Of a DNA stretch of 64,000 nt, positions 20,380-32,148 are shown in pieces. The stretch comes from Tubulanus polymorphus (lineage: Eukaryota; Nemertea; Palaeonemertea; Tubulaniformes; Tubulanidae), in the NCBI RefSeq assembly GCF_964204645.1, contig NC_134032.1, positions 4,738,916 through 4,802,915 of the forward strand, in the 5' to 3' direction. The notes under the pieces were generated by a model, which was given only the letters and a program-made list of their open reading frames with translations, made no database searches and was not told the origin of the DNA. Each line of letters opens with the position of its first letter. Positions within the stretch are counted from its first letter, which is position 1. The position numbers were made by a program, and so were the translations under genes.

Positions 20380-23300
20380 AACCATTCTAATGACAAAAAT
20401 AATCAAAAATCATGTTGACCTATACTTGAAAAAGCTGCATTTAATCTTCCAATTGAATTTTCATTAAATTATTGCCATGAAATAAAGGCAATTTCAATCA
20501 ATCTTAAAACTTCAAAACTTATCACATTATACAAACAGATTTAGCTCGATGGTTATCGGTTAGAGTTTTATCGCTCATATATTTCACATCCTCAAAGAGC
20601 ATATTCAGAATATTTTAACTGCCCTGAAAACTATATAGCGTTTGCATACAGTTTTGCACTACTGTTTATACGCTGTTTATATTGTCACGTATCACAGCAA
20701 ATCTGAAGCATATGTCGCTATTTATAACAGGGAATCTGGCAAGCGAATCCAAACTGAAAAGAAGACGCTTTTGGAGAGTGGCATGATCGCGGGGGGGGGG
20801 GCAGACTTGAAATAAATGCCATTGAGTAATTCAGTAAAATGTTCCAGAATCTAGCTTTTGGAGAAAGGGCCACATGTGCATAAGGCACAAAAGGGGTGTG
20901 GTCTTTGAAGAATGAGATGCGTTTAGGTGCTTTCTGAGCACTTTCTTAGTTGAAATTAGGAATGGTATATGCTCACAATTTCAGGCATGTTTTATGTGAA
21001 AAAGGATAATTACGATTAAAATAGATTCAATGAGGCTAAGAATATCTAATGTATAAAATGAAGGTTAAAATCTATCTAAGCCCACGAACTGTTGAGGAAT
21101 TTCAGAATGTAACGCTATGCAGAAATACGACAATAACGGTTTTACACTGGTATCCTTTAACAGCAGGCGATGAAAAAAATTATTTTCAAGCGTCAGAAAA
21201 ATGGATGAGGGCCTGGCCCCATGTCTCAGTATTGTTCTCTGAATCCAAGAACGTCTATCGCACATTTGAGCCTAAACGTCTACTTTTACTTAGTAGCCAC
21301 TTAAGATTTGCGGTGATACGTGACAACATGAACACATTGAGAAACTAGTGGAAAATTCTATACCCACGCTATAGTTTGGGATATAGTTGTATTTTGAGTG
21401 TCTCAGTTAAGCTCTTGGTTATGGCGTTTTACGATGAATCGAAACTTCCTTCTTTTTATGGCGATATTAGTTTAATGCAGAATTCGATTTTAACAAATGC
21501 AGCTATTTTCAAGCATGTCTGCATTCATATTTTGATTAAATTAGAAGCGTAATCATAAATTCAGGCTAACCTCTCATTATTGAAATGGTGGTTTATTTTC
21601 AACGGGGGTCTGGATGTCTTTGCATCATAAATTTAGATGTGCATTTTGGAGTGTTCGAACCTCCCATGATTTTATATTAATTTTCGCTGAAATGTTGATT
21701 TAAAAAAATAAAATATGCTGTATCTTTAATAGATTTATGTGGATCTATCAATGCATTCTAAAGAAATCTTCCGAAATGAGGCCGAATTTAATAGAAATTT
21801 CGTATAGTATTCAAGATTTCATTTGGATTACAGTAACGGCCTTTGGTGATCTTCACCGTGAGGTCATGAATGAAGAAATACCGTAATAGAACTCTTAATA
21901 TGATAACATGTTTTGAGATGAAACCGCAACGTTTTGACTGTTGACTAACAGCCATCATCAGGTGGAATGTAGACATTCCAGTGATTTGAGCTTTAAGTCA
22001 GATGGCAGTCACTGAAAATCCGAAAGTTGTTGCGGTTTAATTTTGATAATTAAATGTCATCGTATAAAATTTTATTGCAGAATTTCTTCATTTATCGGAT
22101 TAGTGTTCTATTCGACTACTTCGGGTCATGTAGTCGTTTAGATAGAAAATTATTACTTGTCGCCACGGAAGGTATATGCCTGCATTCACTTCCAATCTAA
22201 CGAATTGGTAATGTTATTCTTACCATGAATGCCTTTTTGTCGTAGAATATGGTGCCACTGATATAAAAGTAGTTTTTATTCTACGATAATTTGAGAAAAT
22301 GAGTTATATTGGAAAAAAACTGATAAAGTACCTTAAAATTCAGCGATTCATTGGCATTTTATTTCATTGGCATCTTCAAATAGAGTTTTGAGGTGCTAAG
22401 TTTATTACTATTAAGAGGTCATTATTTTTGGTGGTCAGTGCAGTTTGTTTATTCGTTCATCAATCACTGTCTCGTTAGCCAGTGTAATTCACCTGTTGAC
22501 TGATAGCTGCTGCTGGGCTTTTGATAACCTATACAAACAATTTGCTCAACAAAGTAGGAAAGCATGTGAAACTGAAATTTCAGCCTTGCATTCTTTTACT
22601 TAGACCAGAAGCGTTTTTTATCAAATTGGAATAACTGATTTCAAAACTACGTGAACATCTCAACTGAATTTATTTCAGTATTTATTCAATCAATAATGAT
22701 AATTGTTAGGCTTATTCTCACTAGCATACCCTCAGTGAGTAATGGGTATTAGATTATAATATAATGCATTATTATTTTGATCTTATATTAGAAGTTGTAA
22801 TATCATTTCAACCAAACTGTATAACTATGAAATGAAATTTCGGTTAAGGTATCAATTCTAACAAGCATTAAAGGGTTCAATATTCATAAACGAACATTAA
22901 GCAGAGAACGGCGTGACAAAGTGAACATCACATGGATTACTTAAAAATTTATTGTATCGAAATAAACAATAATTTTAGGTTAATTCTAAGTATTTTAGAT
23001 ACATTTTTTGGGAAAATTTTTTGTAGTCTTTCATCCAAGTAAAGAGATCTAAAGACATAATCCATTTCATGAACATATGATTTTATTTGTATTTTCGTCT
23101 CTCATATATCCTTGAAGACAAATGAAGCCAAATTCAAAAAAGAAAAATTCATTTCTACAGAATCAAAGATTTATGACAGTATGAATGCACCAGCATGTTT
23201 TATAATCGCAAATATAAAACAAAAATCATAAAATTCTAAACTAGATCTGGCACAATACTTGTTTTAACGGATTGAATCCATAATGATGTTACATAAATCA

Positions 23301-24260
23301 ATAGTTTTCCTATTGGTTATTCCCATTTTGTTGAGCGTGATATAATTTAGGGGGTTCTTAGCAATTCAGAAACTAGGATTTCTATTGACAGAACTGCATT
23401 CAAAGCATACAGAGTTCTGTATACAAAGCATATGGGGTTTAACAGTACCTTTGACCCTGTCACGTATCACTGCAAATCTTTAACAGATGTGGCTATTTTG
23501 AACAGGAAATTACTGTGCCATCTCAAAATGGTCAATTTTTCACTAGTTGACTTTTAGAAACGATGTGTTTTGAGAGTAGCTATTGTGGTAGGAGTTACTA
23601 TCACTAAGTCGCTGTTTACAATCGGTTGGTTACAGTCACATGTACTGCCAGTGTGCACTATCAAAATGCTAGCACACTAGCACATCAGATGTTTTACAAC
23701 AGTCACTTTTCAGCAGTAGACTCTTTCAAACAGCTACTGTGGAAAACCAACTGAATTGAAAGGTAGACTATTTCGGCGTCATTTATTTGTTATTTGTGAT
23801 TACATCCAGCAGTCAAATGATTTCATTTCAATCGTTGCCTCAACGTCACGATTTTTTGTGTATTTTTCCGTCATATCTGAAACTCGGGTCCCCAGGGCGA
23901 ATCACTATTAAAGCCGTGAGACTACATCGATGTACCAATGACGTAAGCCGAAAGCCGTTACCGCTCTCCGCAAAATACATTCGCTACCGTAATCCAACTG
24001 AATTTTTATATAATATATGTAATGAAATTTATCAATGAATCGGTCAAATGAAACTTTTTCTTAAGAATATGTAAAATGTGCATGGATACAGCGTAAATTC
24101 AAATCAGCGAAATTAATATAATAATCAACGATTCAGTGATTCAGCGAAGTTCGGAACACCCCCAAAACAATGCACATCTGACTCCAATTCTATATAAATT
24201 GTCATCCGATTCTAGAAACGTTTTCGTATCAATCATGGCAATTGCGCAATATAAGTATAG
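20380..24260. other. non-coding interval with short dispersed repeats
   Basis: No supported gene. It contains a poly-G run near 20,790, a pair of related segments beginning TGTCACGTATCAC at 20,692 and 23,459, and a minus-strand hammerhead-like core at 21,931-21,961. The remaining short open frames look like chance. Confidence 0.5.
21931..21961 (-). ncRNA. degenerate hammerhead-like core
   Basis: On the minus strand: CTGATGA, a seven-pair stem II (GGCTGTT/AACAGTC, one G-U) and AAAAC where GAAAC is expected. It is likely a remnant of a Penelope-like terminal segment. Confidence 0.35.
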
Positions 24261-24306
24261 CCCTAACCCTAACCCTAACCCTAAACCTAACCCTAACCCT
24301 AACCCT
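24261..24306. repeat. interstitial telomeric repeat (CCCTAA)n
   Basis: About seven to eight consecutive CCCTAA units (one CCTAAA variant), followed by degenerate units to about 24,330. This equals the TTAGGG telomere motif of many animals. Confidence 0.9.
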
Positions 24307-24570
24307 CTATCTCTAAACCTAACCCCTATAAGGCTCGCACTTAAACTTCTTTTAAACCCTTAATTTGGAATGTGTACGATGTACATTCCTAACTGTTCAA
24401 GTCATTCCTCAATGATAGGAGACGTTTGACTGAAACACTTTTGGATTCCTCGTTAGTCAAAACTACAAATCAACCGACTGATATCGGACCAGCAATAACT
24501 TCAAAAACTGATCAAGTTAACTGACTGATCTTAATCTTGGATTAGTGAATACTGCAAATATAATGCAGTA

Positions 24571-24745
24571 AACCGACCTAGGTTACAATATTGTAGCCTC
24601 GGTCAGTGTATGCAGATAAATCCACGCAGGTCAACCGACCTAGGTTACAATATTGTAGCCTCGGTCAGTGTATGCAGATAAATCCGCGCAGGTCAACCGA
24701 CCTAGGTTACAATATTGTAGCCTCGGTCAGTGTTCCACCGATGAA
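24571..24745. repeat. three tandem 62-bp units, each a hairpin
   Basis: Units begin at 24,571, 24,633 and 24,695. Each holds a palindrome centred on TACAATATTGTA, with outer arms that pair for about 18 bases with two mismatches and one G-U pair. The spacer reads TGTATGCAGATAAATCC. Confidence 0.85.
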
Positions 24746-24778
24746 TCATACATTTGCCTCAACCTAGTCTGCCAGGTT

Positions 24779-24893
24779 ACTTATTGCTTTGTCTTTATCC
24801 TGACCCAATCATAACCGTATTTCTTTTTTCAGCTTTACAACTGATTCCACGAATTTAATAATTCCATTTTCGAATAATAATGTGTTTGAAGTG
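24779..24893 (-). repeat. unknown coding-like repeat, copy 2 of 3
   Basis: On the minus strand it reads FENGIIKF then VESVVKLKKEIRL, a TGA, and LGQDKDKAIS. It is closely similar to 48,855-48,966 and 11,078-11,150. Confidence 0.65.
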
Positions 24894-25089
24894 CCCGTAA
24901 CCTTTTAACTGAGAAAATGAAAGTTCAGAAAGCAGTAAAGCTCTTTTAGACATAGCACATCGTATCGGATCGGGAAGTAAGTGCCCAAATAGTTATCCGC
25001 TTCGCAGCGGGCAAATTAAAGCTATGACGTATAGCAAAAACCTAAAAGGTTCGAATTACTGCGTACGAGACAAATTAGTGGTTTGGAAG

Positions 25090-25330
25090 CAAATTCATCC
25101 CGAAGTCGATATTTCGAATATCAGACCAGGTCCATTTTAGACAAAAAACCCACTATAAAAAGAAAAACTATCTGGTAGCCACTTGTCGATGGAAACCAAC
25201 AGGTCAATTTTCCTTCGTTTGACATTCGGAGGAACATTCCTCCCGAAGTCGATATGAATATCAGACCTGAAGGTCAAATTCTCTTCGTTTGACCTTGGGA
25301 GGAATATTCACAATCAATTCTTGTTGTTGA
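25090..25330. repeat. dispersed repeat that is also the target of the hAT-like element
   Basis: Segments such as CCCGAAGTCGATATTTCG, AATATCAGACC and TTCGTTTGACCTTGGGAGG occur here in both orientations. They recur around 60,098-60,126 and 62,399-62,530, where they flank inserted elements. Confidence 0.7.
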
Positions 25331-26598
25331 TTAGAAAAGATTGTGGTGAACAACACGATTCGTTAGAAATCAGCGTTAGTAATTTGGTGGGAGATCTTGC
25401 ATGTGTGATCCCCAGGTGTAGTATCTAACGGCAACCTCTTAGGGGTATCTGGGTCCCATCATCCCGCGCCGACATACTAGGAGCATCATTCCGCGGATTT
25501 CTCCAAAAATTCATCATACGTTCGAATTAGCAGAACGTGTTATTAAGGATAATGAAACGGAATGAGAGAAGTAAAGAAAACATATGGTTGTGTTTGGTAT
25601 TTTTTAACATTATCAGATGAGTTTTGCTCTATCCACGATCTAACGAGCTCGTTTTTAAAACTAAATAATCTATTGGTGGTGCAGTAATTGAATGTATATA
25701 TCGCAAACCGTTCTAAGATTTTTCGGATTAAAGTTGCTTTATAAACGTATCATTTTAGTGAGGACCGGTAGAATATCTTACTTCAAAAACGTTAGAACAT
25801 TGCTTGAAATTAGAATATATACAGGGTCAGTACAGCGGTGCTGGCAGTGCATTTTACGGTGTCCGTTGAACCGCATTATGACAATATCTGTTTACATTGT
25901 GTCCTGTTATTGTGTTCGGACTTCATGTAATCATGTAATGCGTTCGATTTGTATTGTCAACCAGTGAAGATTCATTCTTAACACACGTTGAATTTAACAC
26001 GCGCATATATTAGGTGAGTTGAATCTTAAACGGGATTTTTTTCAAATCTGAAGTTTTTTTTCGAATACGAATGACTAATCGGCAGTTCACATTTCGGGGG
26101 TTAAGACAACCTGTCTTGAGGGGGGAGGGGGGTTCTCACTAGACTAGATCATCAAACCTTTACGTTCTACTCTTACACCTAATAGTTTGTGGGTCCAAAA
26201 CTGAATGGAAAATGTCTATACTGCTGTTGTTGCTGAAAATACCAGGGAAATTCTGCCCTGGGTAAAAGTTACAAGTCCTTAAAATTTTCAACAGATTTTA
26301 CATAGGTATAGTGTTCACAATAATCAGAATAGTTTAATGATTGTATCTACGTGTACACTGTTAAATGCACACGTATTTACGGTTTTGTGCAATGTAGAAT
26401 ATTGCTTTTGGGACGCGGTCCTATGGTTCACTGAGCCATTGTGTGTATTAGATGTCATATTTGATTTTCATGTTTTACACTGTTCATATTGCAGCGACAT
26501 ATTGATATTGTTGCTTGAAAAAATCTGTAAGCATTTGTAAGATCAAATTGTAGAAATCAATTCTGTTTCTGGTCTCTCTAGTCGAACACCACGATCAT
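25331..26598. other. non-coding interval
   Basis: No gene, repeat array or RNA is recognised. There are short open frames only. Confidence 0.4.
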
Positions 26599-27868
26599 TG
26601 ATACGCCGGTCACAATCCTCTCCTTAGTCGTTAATTAATAAAAGCAATAATCGGTCCCTGGCGAGAGAACGTGTCCGCGCACAAACCCAAGTAAAACTAG
26701 AATACCGGAAATTTTGAATGGATATAACAATACAACATGAATTTATTTACCTTGATATTCAACACAGTTCTCCAGTTTAACACAATCCAAATCCTAGCTC
26801 TAAATTCCTATTGCACTCTCCTGTTGGTAACCCGTCCTGAATCAAGTCCCAGACCAGCTTTTAACAAGTATCTACGAGTGTCTTTTGAGTGTCTACCGAG
26901 TGTCTACCGAGTGTCTGCTCTCTCAAGATGCGGATCCCTTTTATAGAAAGAATCGGCATTCTTAAAATACCGACTCTCCCACTCGACTTTTGGCAAGGAG
27001 CAGCAACCTTACTGTCACGACGGTTTCGGTCATATAGAATTTAGCCTTAATGATTCGCTGATCTAAAATTATTTGAGAAACTGATTTGCTAAACTAACTT
27101 TTTCCTTCCAACCCTCCTGTCATGACGCGGAATGATTCACTCACTCCTTGCTTATCATCGTTCAGAAAACAGTTACTCTCAGCGAGTTACCAACAGACGT
27201 ATACAACAAGAGAACTTTAGAGAGCTAGTATTATCATTTAACACAAATTAATTTCCTTAAAACTTTAGCGATTATAGAGACTTTGTTCTAAATTAACATC
27301 TAGGATATTCAAATTAAATATATTTTTGAAACTATAGTATTTGTCTCAGATTACGGTACCACTGATTATTTCTTTTTGAATTATTATAAATACTTTTGAT
27401 TCGGAACTTCATTATGATCCATTATCTTTCTTAAAATCATACTATAACTATTATACTAAATAAATTTGATTACGATACGGGATAAAGCAAAACACAATAT
27501 CTCCCCATACTTCCGTTTTTCTTTTTACAGAAAGTAGTCGGGAGTATCATGAAGTAACAGCGTGATTCTTTCACCAGCCGCATAACTAATGCAACCCATT
27601 GTTCCGACCAAATACGGTTCCGTCTATTCTTAAGTTTATAAAAAGATTTCTGAATGTTTGCCAGATATCGCAGCAGAAGAACCGAGCAAGAATTATTTTT
27701 ACACCAGGCTGATTTATGGTCAGCGCTGATAGATCAAAGCTTCAAACAACACCCTGCTTACCACATCTTACAACGTTTGTTGTCTGAAACCATTAATAAC
27801 CACCAACGCATTCAGGAAATCAACATTACAAACATTTTTTAGCTACTACGAAATCTTGCTGCGGATCA
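26599..27868 (-). repeat. 3' LTR (minus-strand sense) of the gag-only element
   Basis: 1,270 bp. A TATA-like CTATAAAAGG on the minus strand (26,938-26,947) supports this orientation. A run of GTGTCTACCGA repeats lies beside it. Short open frames inside it are not genes. Confidence 0.85.
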
Positions 27869-27882
27869 TCACTCCCCATCCA
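27869..27882 (-). promoter_or_regulatory. polypurine tract of the gag-only LTR element
   Basis: On the minus strand GGATGGGGAGTGA immediately precedes the 3' LTR, the expected position of the plus-strand priming tract. Confidence 0.6.
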
Positions 27883-28542
27883 GCTTTAATTTCATCCCGA
27901 AATTTTGAATTTAGACTAACTCATGTAAATCCCGCTGAAACCTCCCTAGACAGATCCTGAAAAAGAACCTCAATAAAAAACACAATTCATGCTATACGAG
28001 TAAATGTTTAAAGTTCATAACAACAACGCGTATTAAAAAGTTCACGATACCCAATCGGAAAAAGTACATTGAGACCGCTGTCTCCGCACACTAAACAATG
28101 AAAAAAAGTCAAGCACAAAACAGTACACAGTTTGAGTTTGAAATTCACCGCAAAGTGACGCAATAGCTACCAGCCACAACAAGGTACGTCATGGACGGAC
28201 GAATGACGTCATCCACCGCAGTTCCTCGCAGCGCGTACTGCTTCGTCGATAGTACGGCAAAACGCATTGATGTTCAGCTGATATTTGCTCGCTATTCATA
28301 GACGCTATAGTACTACGGTTACTATATCGGAGTCATTTCTCCACAGTTAATATAGAAACGGAACAGTAATGTATCTGCATCATATACTGCTTGCGCGAAC
28401 AACATTCCATTGATCGTAAATGTGGATACACGGAAGCCATCTTGAACACACTCGACTTCATCCCGCTAAAATGTCTACGGAATTTCTCATTTTTTCTGCT
28501 TCTTTCGTATCGCGTTGGCCAGGTGTCTTTGTCCACCCTTCA

Positions 28543-29370
28543 TCACTTAAGTTTGTGAGTATATAGCAAGTCTTCGAGAGTGACAAGCACCGCTAACCAT
28601 GGCCATAATCGCATGATCCGTTGAGTGTCCATGATCCGGCGAAACATGTCCCGTAGCTCAGTCATGACATCTCCTATCGCCTTATTTGGTTCGGTCCCAA
28701 TTTGCGATACCTTAGGAGACGACAGAGCCTTACGTTGTTCGATATGTTCAGCCATTCTGGCTGCTTCCCATGCATTCCTAAACGTCGTAGGACGCTGTGA
28801 CAATAAATAGACAGAAATATCAAGGCGGGAGTTATTAATTAATAACATCTTCTTCTGATGGTCAGAAAATTTCAAACTTGAGGCCACACGATCAATCTCC
28901 TCCGCAAACCTATCGACCGATTGCTTGCGTTTCCCCCTTTTGCATTGTCGTCAAGGCTGACTCTTTGACCAAGGTCCACGAGGTGGGGTTAAATTGTAAG
29001 CAAAATGCATGACAATATGCTCCAAGGGAGTGGCAATATTTCTACCGGTCGCATCGATACCCTGATCAATTCGAAGATCATTAAATAAGATTAGGGCCGG
29101 GCCAGCCAAAAACCAATACAACTGTTTCTTTTTAGCGTCATCGTTCCAACCCCTTAGATCGACCAAACGGTCAAATCCTTTGAACCAATCAGTGACGCAC
29201 TGGTCGTCTCGTCCCGTAAATTTAGGGAGCAAAGAGACATTCATGAACGCCGTGGCTGTGTCCACCTGTTCGCGAAGGCCAGAGAGGGCCTGCAGAACAG
29301 TGTCGTTGCTAACAGCGGATCGTTCCCGTGAGCCACCCGCGCCGTACGTCGTCTCCCCTCCTGTCGACAT
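28543..29370 (-). pseudogene. retrotransposon gag, one in-frame TGA
   Basis: ATG 29370, one frame to 28,543, with TGA at 28951-28953. SLLPKFTGRDDQCVTDWFKG and LYWFLAGPALILFNDL form the capsid-type gag core (F...W...A...W, then L.G.A...F..L). After the stop come EEIDRVASSLKF and WEAARMAEHIEQ, the usual second half. No zinc knuckle is visible and nothing of pol follows. Its start codon lies directly below the T-arm-like array. It packaged the element RNA when intact. Confidence 0.7.
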
Positions 29371-29440
29371 TGTATATCTTTAAACCAATACTAATCTAAA
29401 ATAACATTTTAAAAATTTCCAACCCAAAAAAACAGATGTA

Positions 29441-29800
29441 GGTTCGATTCCCCATCCTGGCTGGACGGTTTTGGCAATTCACAAGGTGGAGGGTTCGAAC
29501 CCCTCAATGGCTGTAGTGCAGCCCCATCGGTGTCGACCTGCATGGCGAGTGGGTTAGAATCCCACAGAGGTCCCCGACACTCCTCCGGTATTACACATGA
29601 GCGTGCAGTGGTGGGTTCGAATCCCACGACGGCTCTCGATGTTCCTCCGGAATCTCAAATGGTCGTGCACTTCGCGGGTTCGAATCCCGCAATGTCTCAA
29701 CAGGGACGACCGGAGTTGGCAGTGGGTTCGAACCCCACAATGGTTCCCGAAACTCCACCGGAATTTCAAATGGTTTCGTTTGAGGTGGATTCGACTCCCA
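29441..29800. repeat. array of seven tRNA T-arm-like hairpins in the retrotransposon leader
   Basis: Seven copies of a GGTTCGAATCC-like core flanked by pairing G/C arms begin at 29,441, 29,492, 29,552, 29,614, 29,677, 29,725 and 29,787, mostly about 62 bases apart. Spacers share TCCTCCGGAAT and TCAAATGGTCGTG. Each core resembles the T-stem/loop and B-box of a tRNA, but no acceptor, D-arm or anticodon arm is present, so these are not tRNA genes. They fill the leader between primer site and gag. Confidence 0.85.
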
Positions 29801-29954
29801 CAATAGCTTTCCGAATGTTGGGCTGGTGGTAGCGCGGCGCTTATTAGAAAATGCGTTCTTCGCACCACAATGTGAGCATATAAAAATGTGTACCATTTGA
29901 ACAACAATTAATTACTAATGCAAAAGTTTCCGGCACAACTGAACTAAACAGTAT

Positions 29955-29968
29955 GGGTTTCGGCACCA
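29955..29968 (-). promoter_or_regulatory. primer-binding site of the gag-only LTR element
   Basis: On the minus strand TGGTGCCGAAACCC starts one base after the 5' LTR. The plus strand, GGGTTTCGGCACCA, has the form of a tRNA 3' end including CCA. Confidence 0.75.
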
Positions 29969-29969
29969 G

Positions 29970-31236
29970 TGATACGCCGGTCACAATCCTCTCCTTAGTC
30001 ATTAATTAATAAAACAATAATCGGTCCCTGGCGAGAGAACGTGTCCGCGCACAAACCCAAGTAAAACTAGAATACCGGAAATTTTGAATGGATATAACAA
30101 TACAACATGAATTTATTTACCTTGATATTCAACACAGTTCTCCAGTTTAACACAATCCAAATCCTAGCTCTAAATTCCTATTGCACTCTCCTGTTGGTAA
30201 CCCGTCCTGAATCAAGTCCCAGACCAGCTTTTAACAAGTATCTACGAGTGTCTTTTGAGTGTCTACCGAGTTTATACCGAGTGTCTGCTCTCTCAAGATG
30301 CGGATCCCTTTTATAGAAAGAATCGGCATTCTTAAAATACCGACTCTCCCACTCGACTTTTGGCAAGGAGCAGCAACCTTACTGTCATGACTGTTTTGGT
30401 CATATAGAATTTAGCCTTAATGATTCGCTGATCTAAAATTATTTGAGAAACTGATTTGCTAAACTAACTTTTTCCTTCCAACCCTCCTGTCATGACGCGG
30501 AATGATTTACTCACTCCTTGCTTATCATCGTTCAGAAAACAGTTACTCTCAGCGAGTTACCAACAGACGTATACAACAAGAGAAACTTTAGAGAGCTAGT
30601 ATTATCATTTAACACAAATTAATTTCCTTAAAACTTTAGCGATTATAGAGACTTTGTTCTCAATTAACATCTAGGATATTCAAATTAAATATATTTTTGA
30701 AACTATATTTGTCTCAGATAACGGTACCACTGATTATTTCTTTTTGAATTATTATAAATACTTTTGATTCGGAACTTCATTATGATCCATTATCTTTCTT
30801 AAAATCATACTATAACTATTATACTAAATAAATTTGATTACGATACGGGATAAAGCAAAACACAATATCTCCCCATACTTCCGTTTTTCTTTTTATAGAA
30901 AGTAGTCGGGAGTATCATGAAGTAACAGCGTGATTCTTTCACCAGCCGCATAACTAATGCAACCCATTGTTCCGACCAAATACGGTTCCGTCTATTCTTA
31001 AGTTTATAAAAAGATTTCTGAATGTTTGCCAGATATCGCAGCAGAAGAACCGAGAAAGAATTATTTTTACACCAGGCTGATTTATGGTCAGCGCTGATAG
31101 ATCAAAGCATCAAACAACAACCTGCTTACTACATCTTACTACGTTTGTTGTCTGAAACCATTAATAACCACCAACGCATTCAGGAAATCAACATTACAAA
31201 CATTTTTTAGCTACTACGAAATCTTGCTGCGGATCA
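29970..31236 (-). repeat. 5' LTR (minus-strand sense) of the gag-only element
   Basis: 1,267 bp, collinear with the other LTR, with the same TATA-like box. Differences include CTGTCATGACTG versus CTGTCACGACGG. Confidence 0.85.
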
Positions 31237-32148
31237 ATATGTTTTATATATTTTTAGAGGCATTTGCGTTTTGTAATTTTAAGAGGAAGTTGCTGGTGCT
31301 ATGTTTAGACTCGATGAGCAACTACTCTATAAGCCTATCCAGGGAAGTTAGTCGACTTGCACTGTTAAACAATGCCATTTTTAATTACAGTGTGTCACCC
31401 GTGATGTGTAAACTTGCCTATAGCTGAACTCAGTAATTAGTAACCAAGCAATGGTACAGGCATTTTTGAGTAATGGTTAGTGTGTTTGTGAAAGAGTCCC
31501 ATTGCAGTTTTATAGATCTCTTTCTCTTCAAGAACATCAAGTAGAACGACATAAACCATAACATAGATATTATGATTATTTCTACTACTTAAAGGTGAGT
31601 CTATTACTTAAGCATTTCGTTTCTATTTGACAACGTCTATGTTTGGAAATAGGCCCTAAGTTTGTTCGTATCAATCTTCCTATAAATTCTGTTGATGATG
31701 TATTGTCGTATGATATACCCAGGGAAGTGTGATGATGTGTCTCATCACACTTCCTGGATATACCCGATGAAACAACTTAACAATAGTAGTCAGAGCTCGT
31801 CCTTTGAATTTGATTACTAGACTACGGCATATTTAAAAACCATCTCGGTAGGCCTATTTTGTAATATTTGCATTGTATAATATAGGGAAATTTTTTCTTT
31901 TAATGACTTATATTCAATCATTGGATTCAAGTATACATAAAATACAGGCGCTATGTGTTTTATTTGGTAGTTGAAATAATTCTTTTTAGAATTATTTTCG
32001 GTAGAGTGTTGAGTTTCCTTTCTATGACCACAATTAACGATCAATCACATTTTTTCAAATAATTATCAAGCAATGTATTAAGAGCAGTAATGTTATGAAA
32101 TGAACATTGCCAGTTGCAACAAATCGAAAAGGTTTTATTACACTTCAA
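31237..32148. other. non-coding interval with one miniature transposon
   Basis: No gene is recognised. It holds the 37-bp palindromic element at 31,720-31,756. Confidence 0.45.
31720..31756. mobile_element. 37-bp miniature hAT-like element
   Basis: CAGGGAAGTGTGATGA and its near-complement TCATCACACTTCCTG abut with five bases between. GATATACC lies on both sides (31,712-31,719 and 31,757-31,764), a perfect 8-bp target duplication. CAG...CTG ends with an 8-bp duplication fit the hAT superfamily. Confidence 0.75.

Larger units (their letters stand above)
26599..31236 (-). mobile_element. LTR retrotransposon with 1.27-kb LTRs, gag only, internally deleted
   Basis: Direct repeats 26,599-27,868 and 29,970-31,236 begin TGATACGCCGG and end GCGGATCA (TG...CA). 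On the minus strand a primer-binding site follows the 5' LTR by one base, and a polypurine tract precedes the 3' LTR. The 2.1-kb interior has a gag gene and no protease, RT or integrase, so this is a deletion derivative. The two LTRs differ by scattered substitutions and small indels, so it is older than the BEL element. I see no clear target duplication (ATCAT versus ATATG). Confidence 0.85.

Noticed and set aside
24136-24363. 75-codon frame over the telomeric repeat
   Set aside because: Its PNPNPNP tract is just translated CCCTAA repeats.
26737-26946. Small plus-strand genes duplicated at 26,737 and 30,107, and at 27,654 and 31,022
   Set aside because: They lie inside the two LTRs, antisense to transcription; duplication reflects the LTR pair.
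29441-29800. A cluster of tRNA genes
   Set aside because: Only T-arm-like parts are present; no acceptor, D-arm or anticodon stems can be drawn around them.
29409-29907. Open frames with GFEPTTARS- or GIRTR-like words
   Set aside because: These are translations of the T-arm-like repeats, a known source of spurious proteins.
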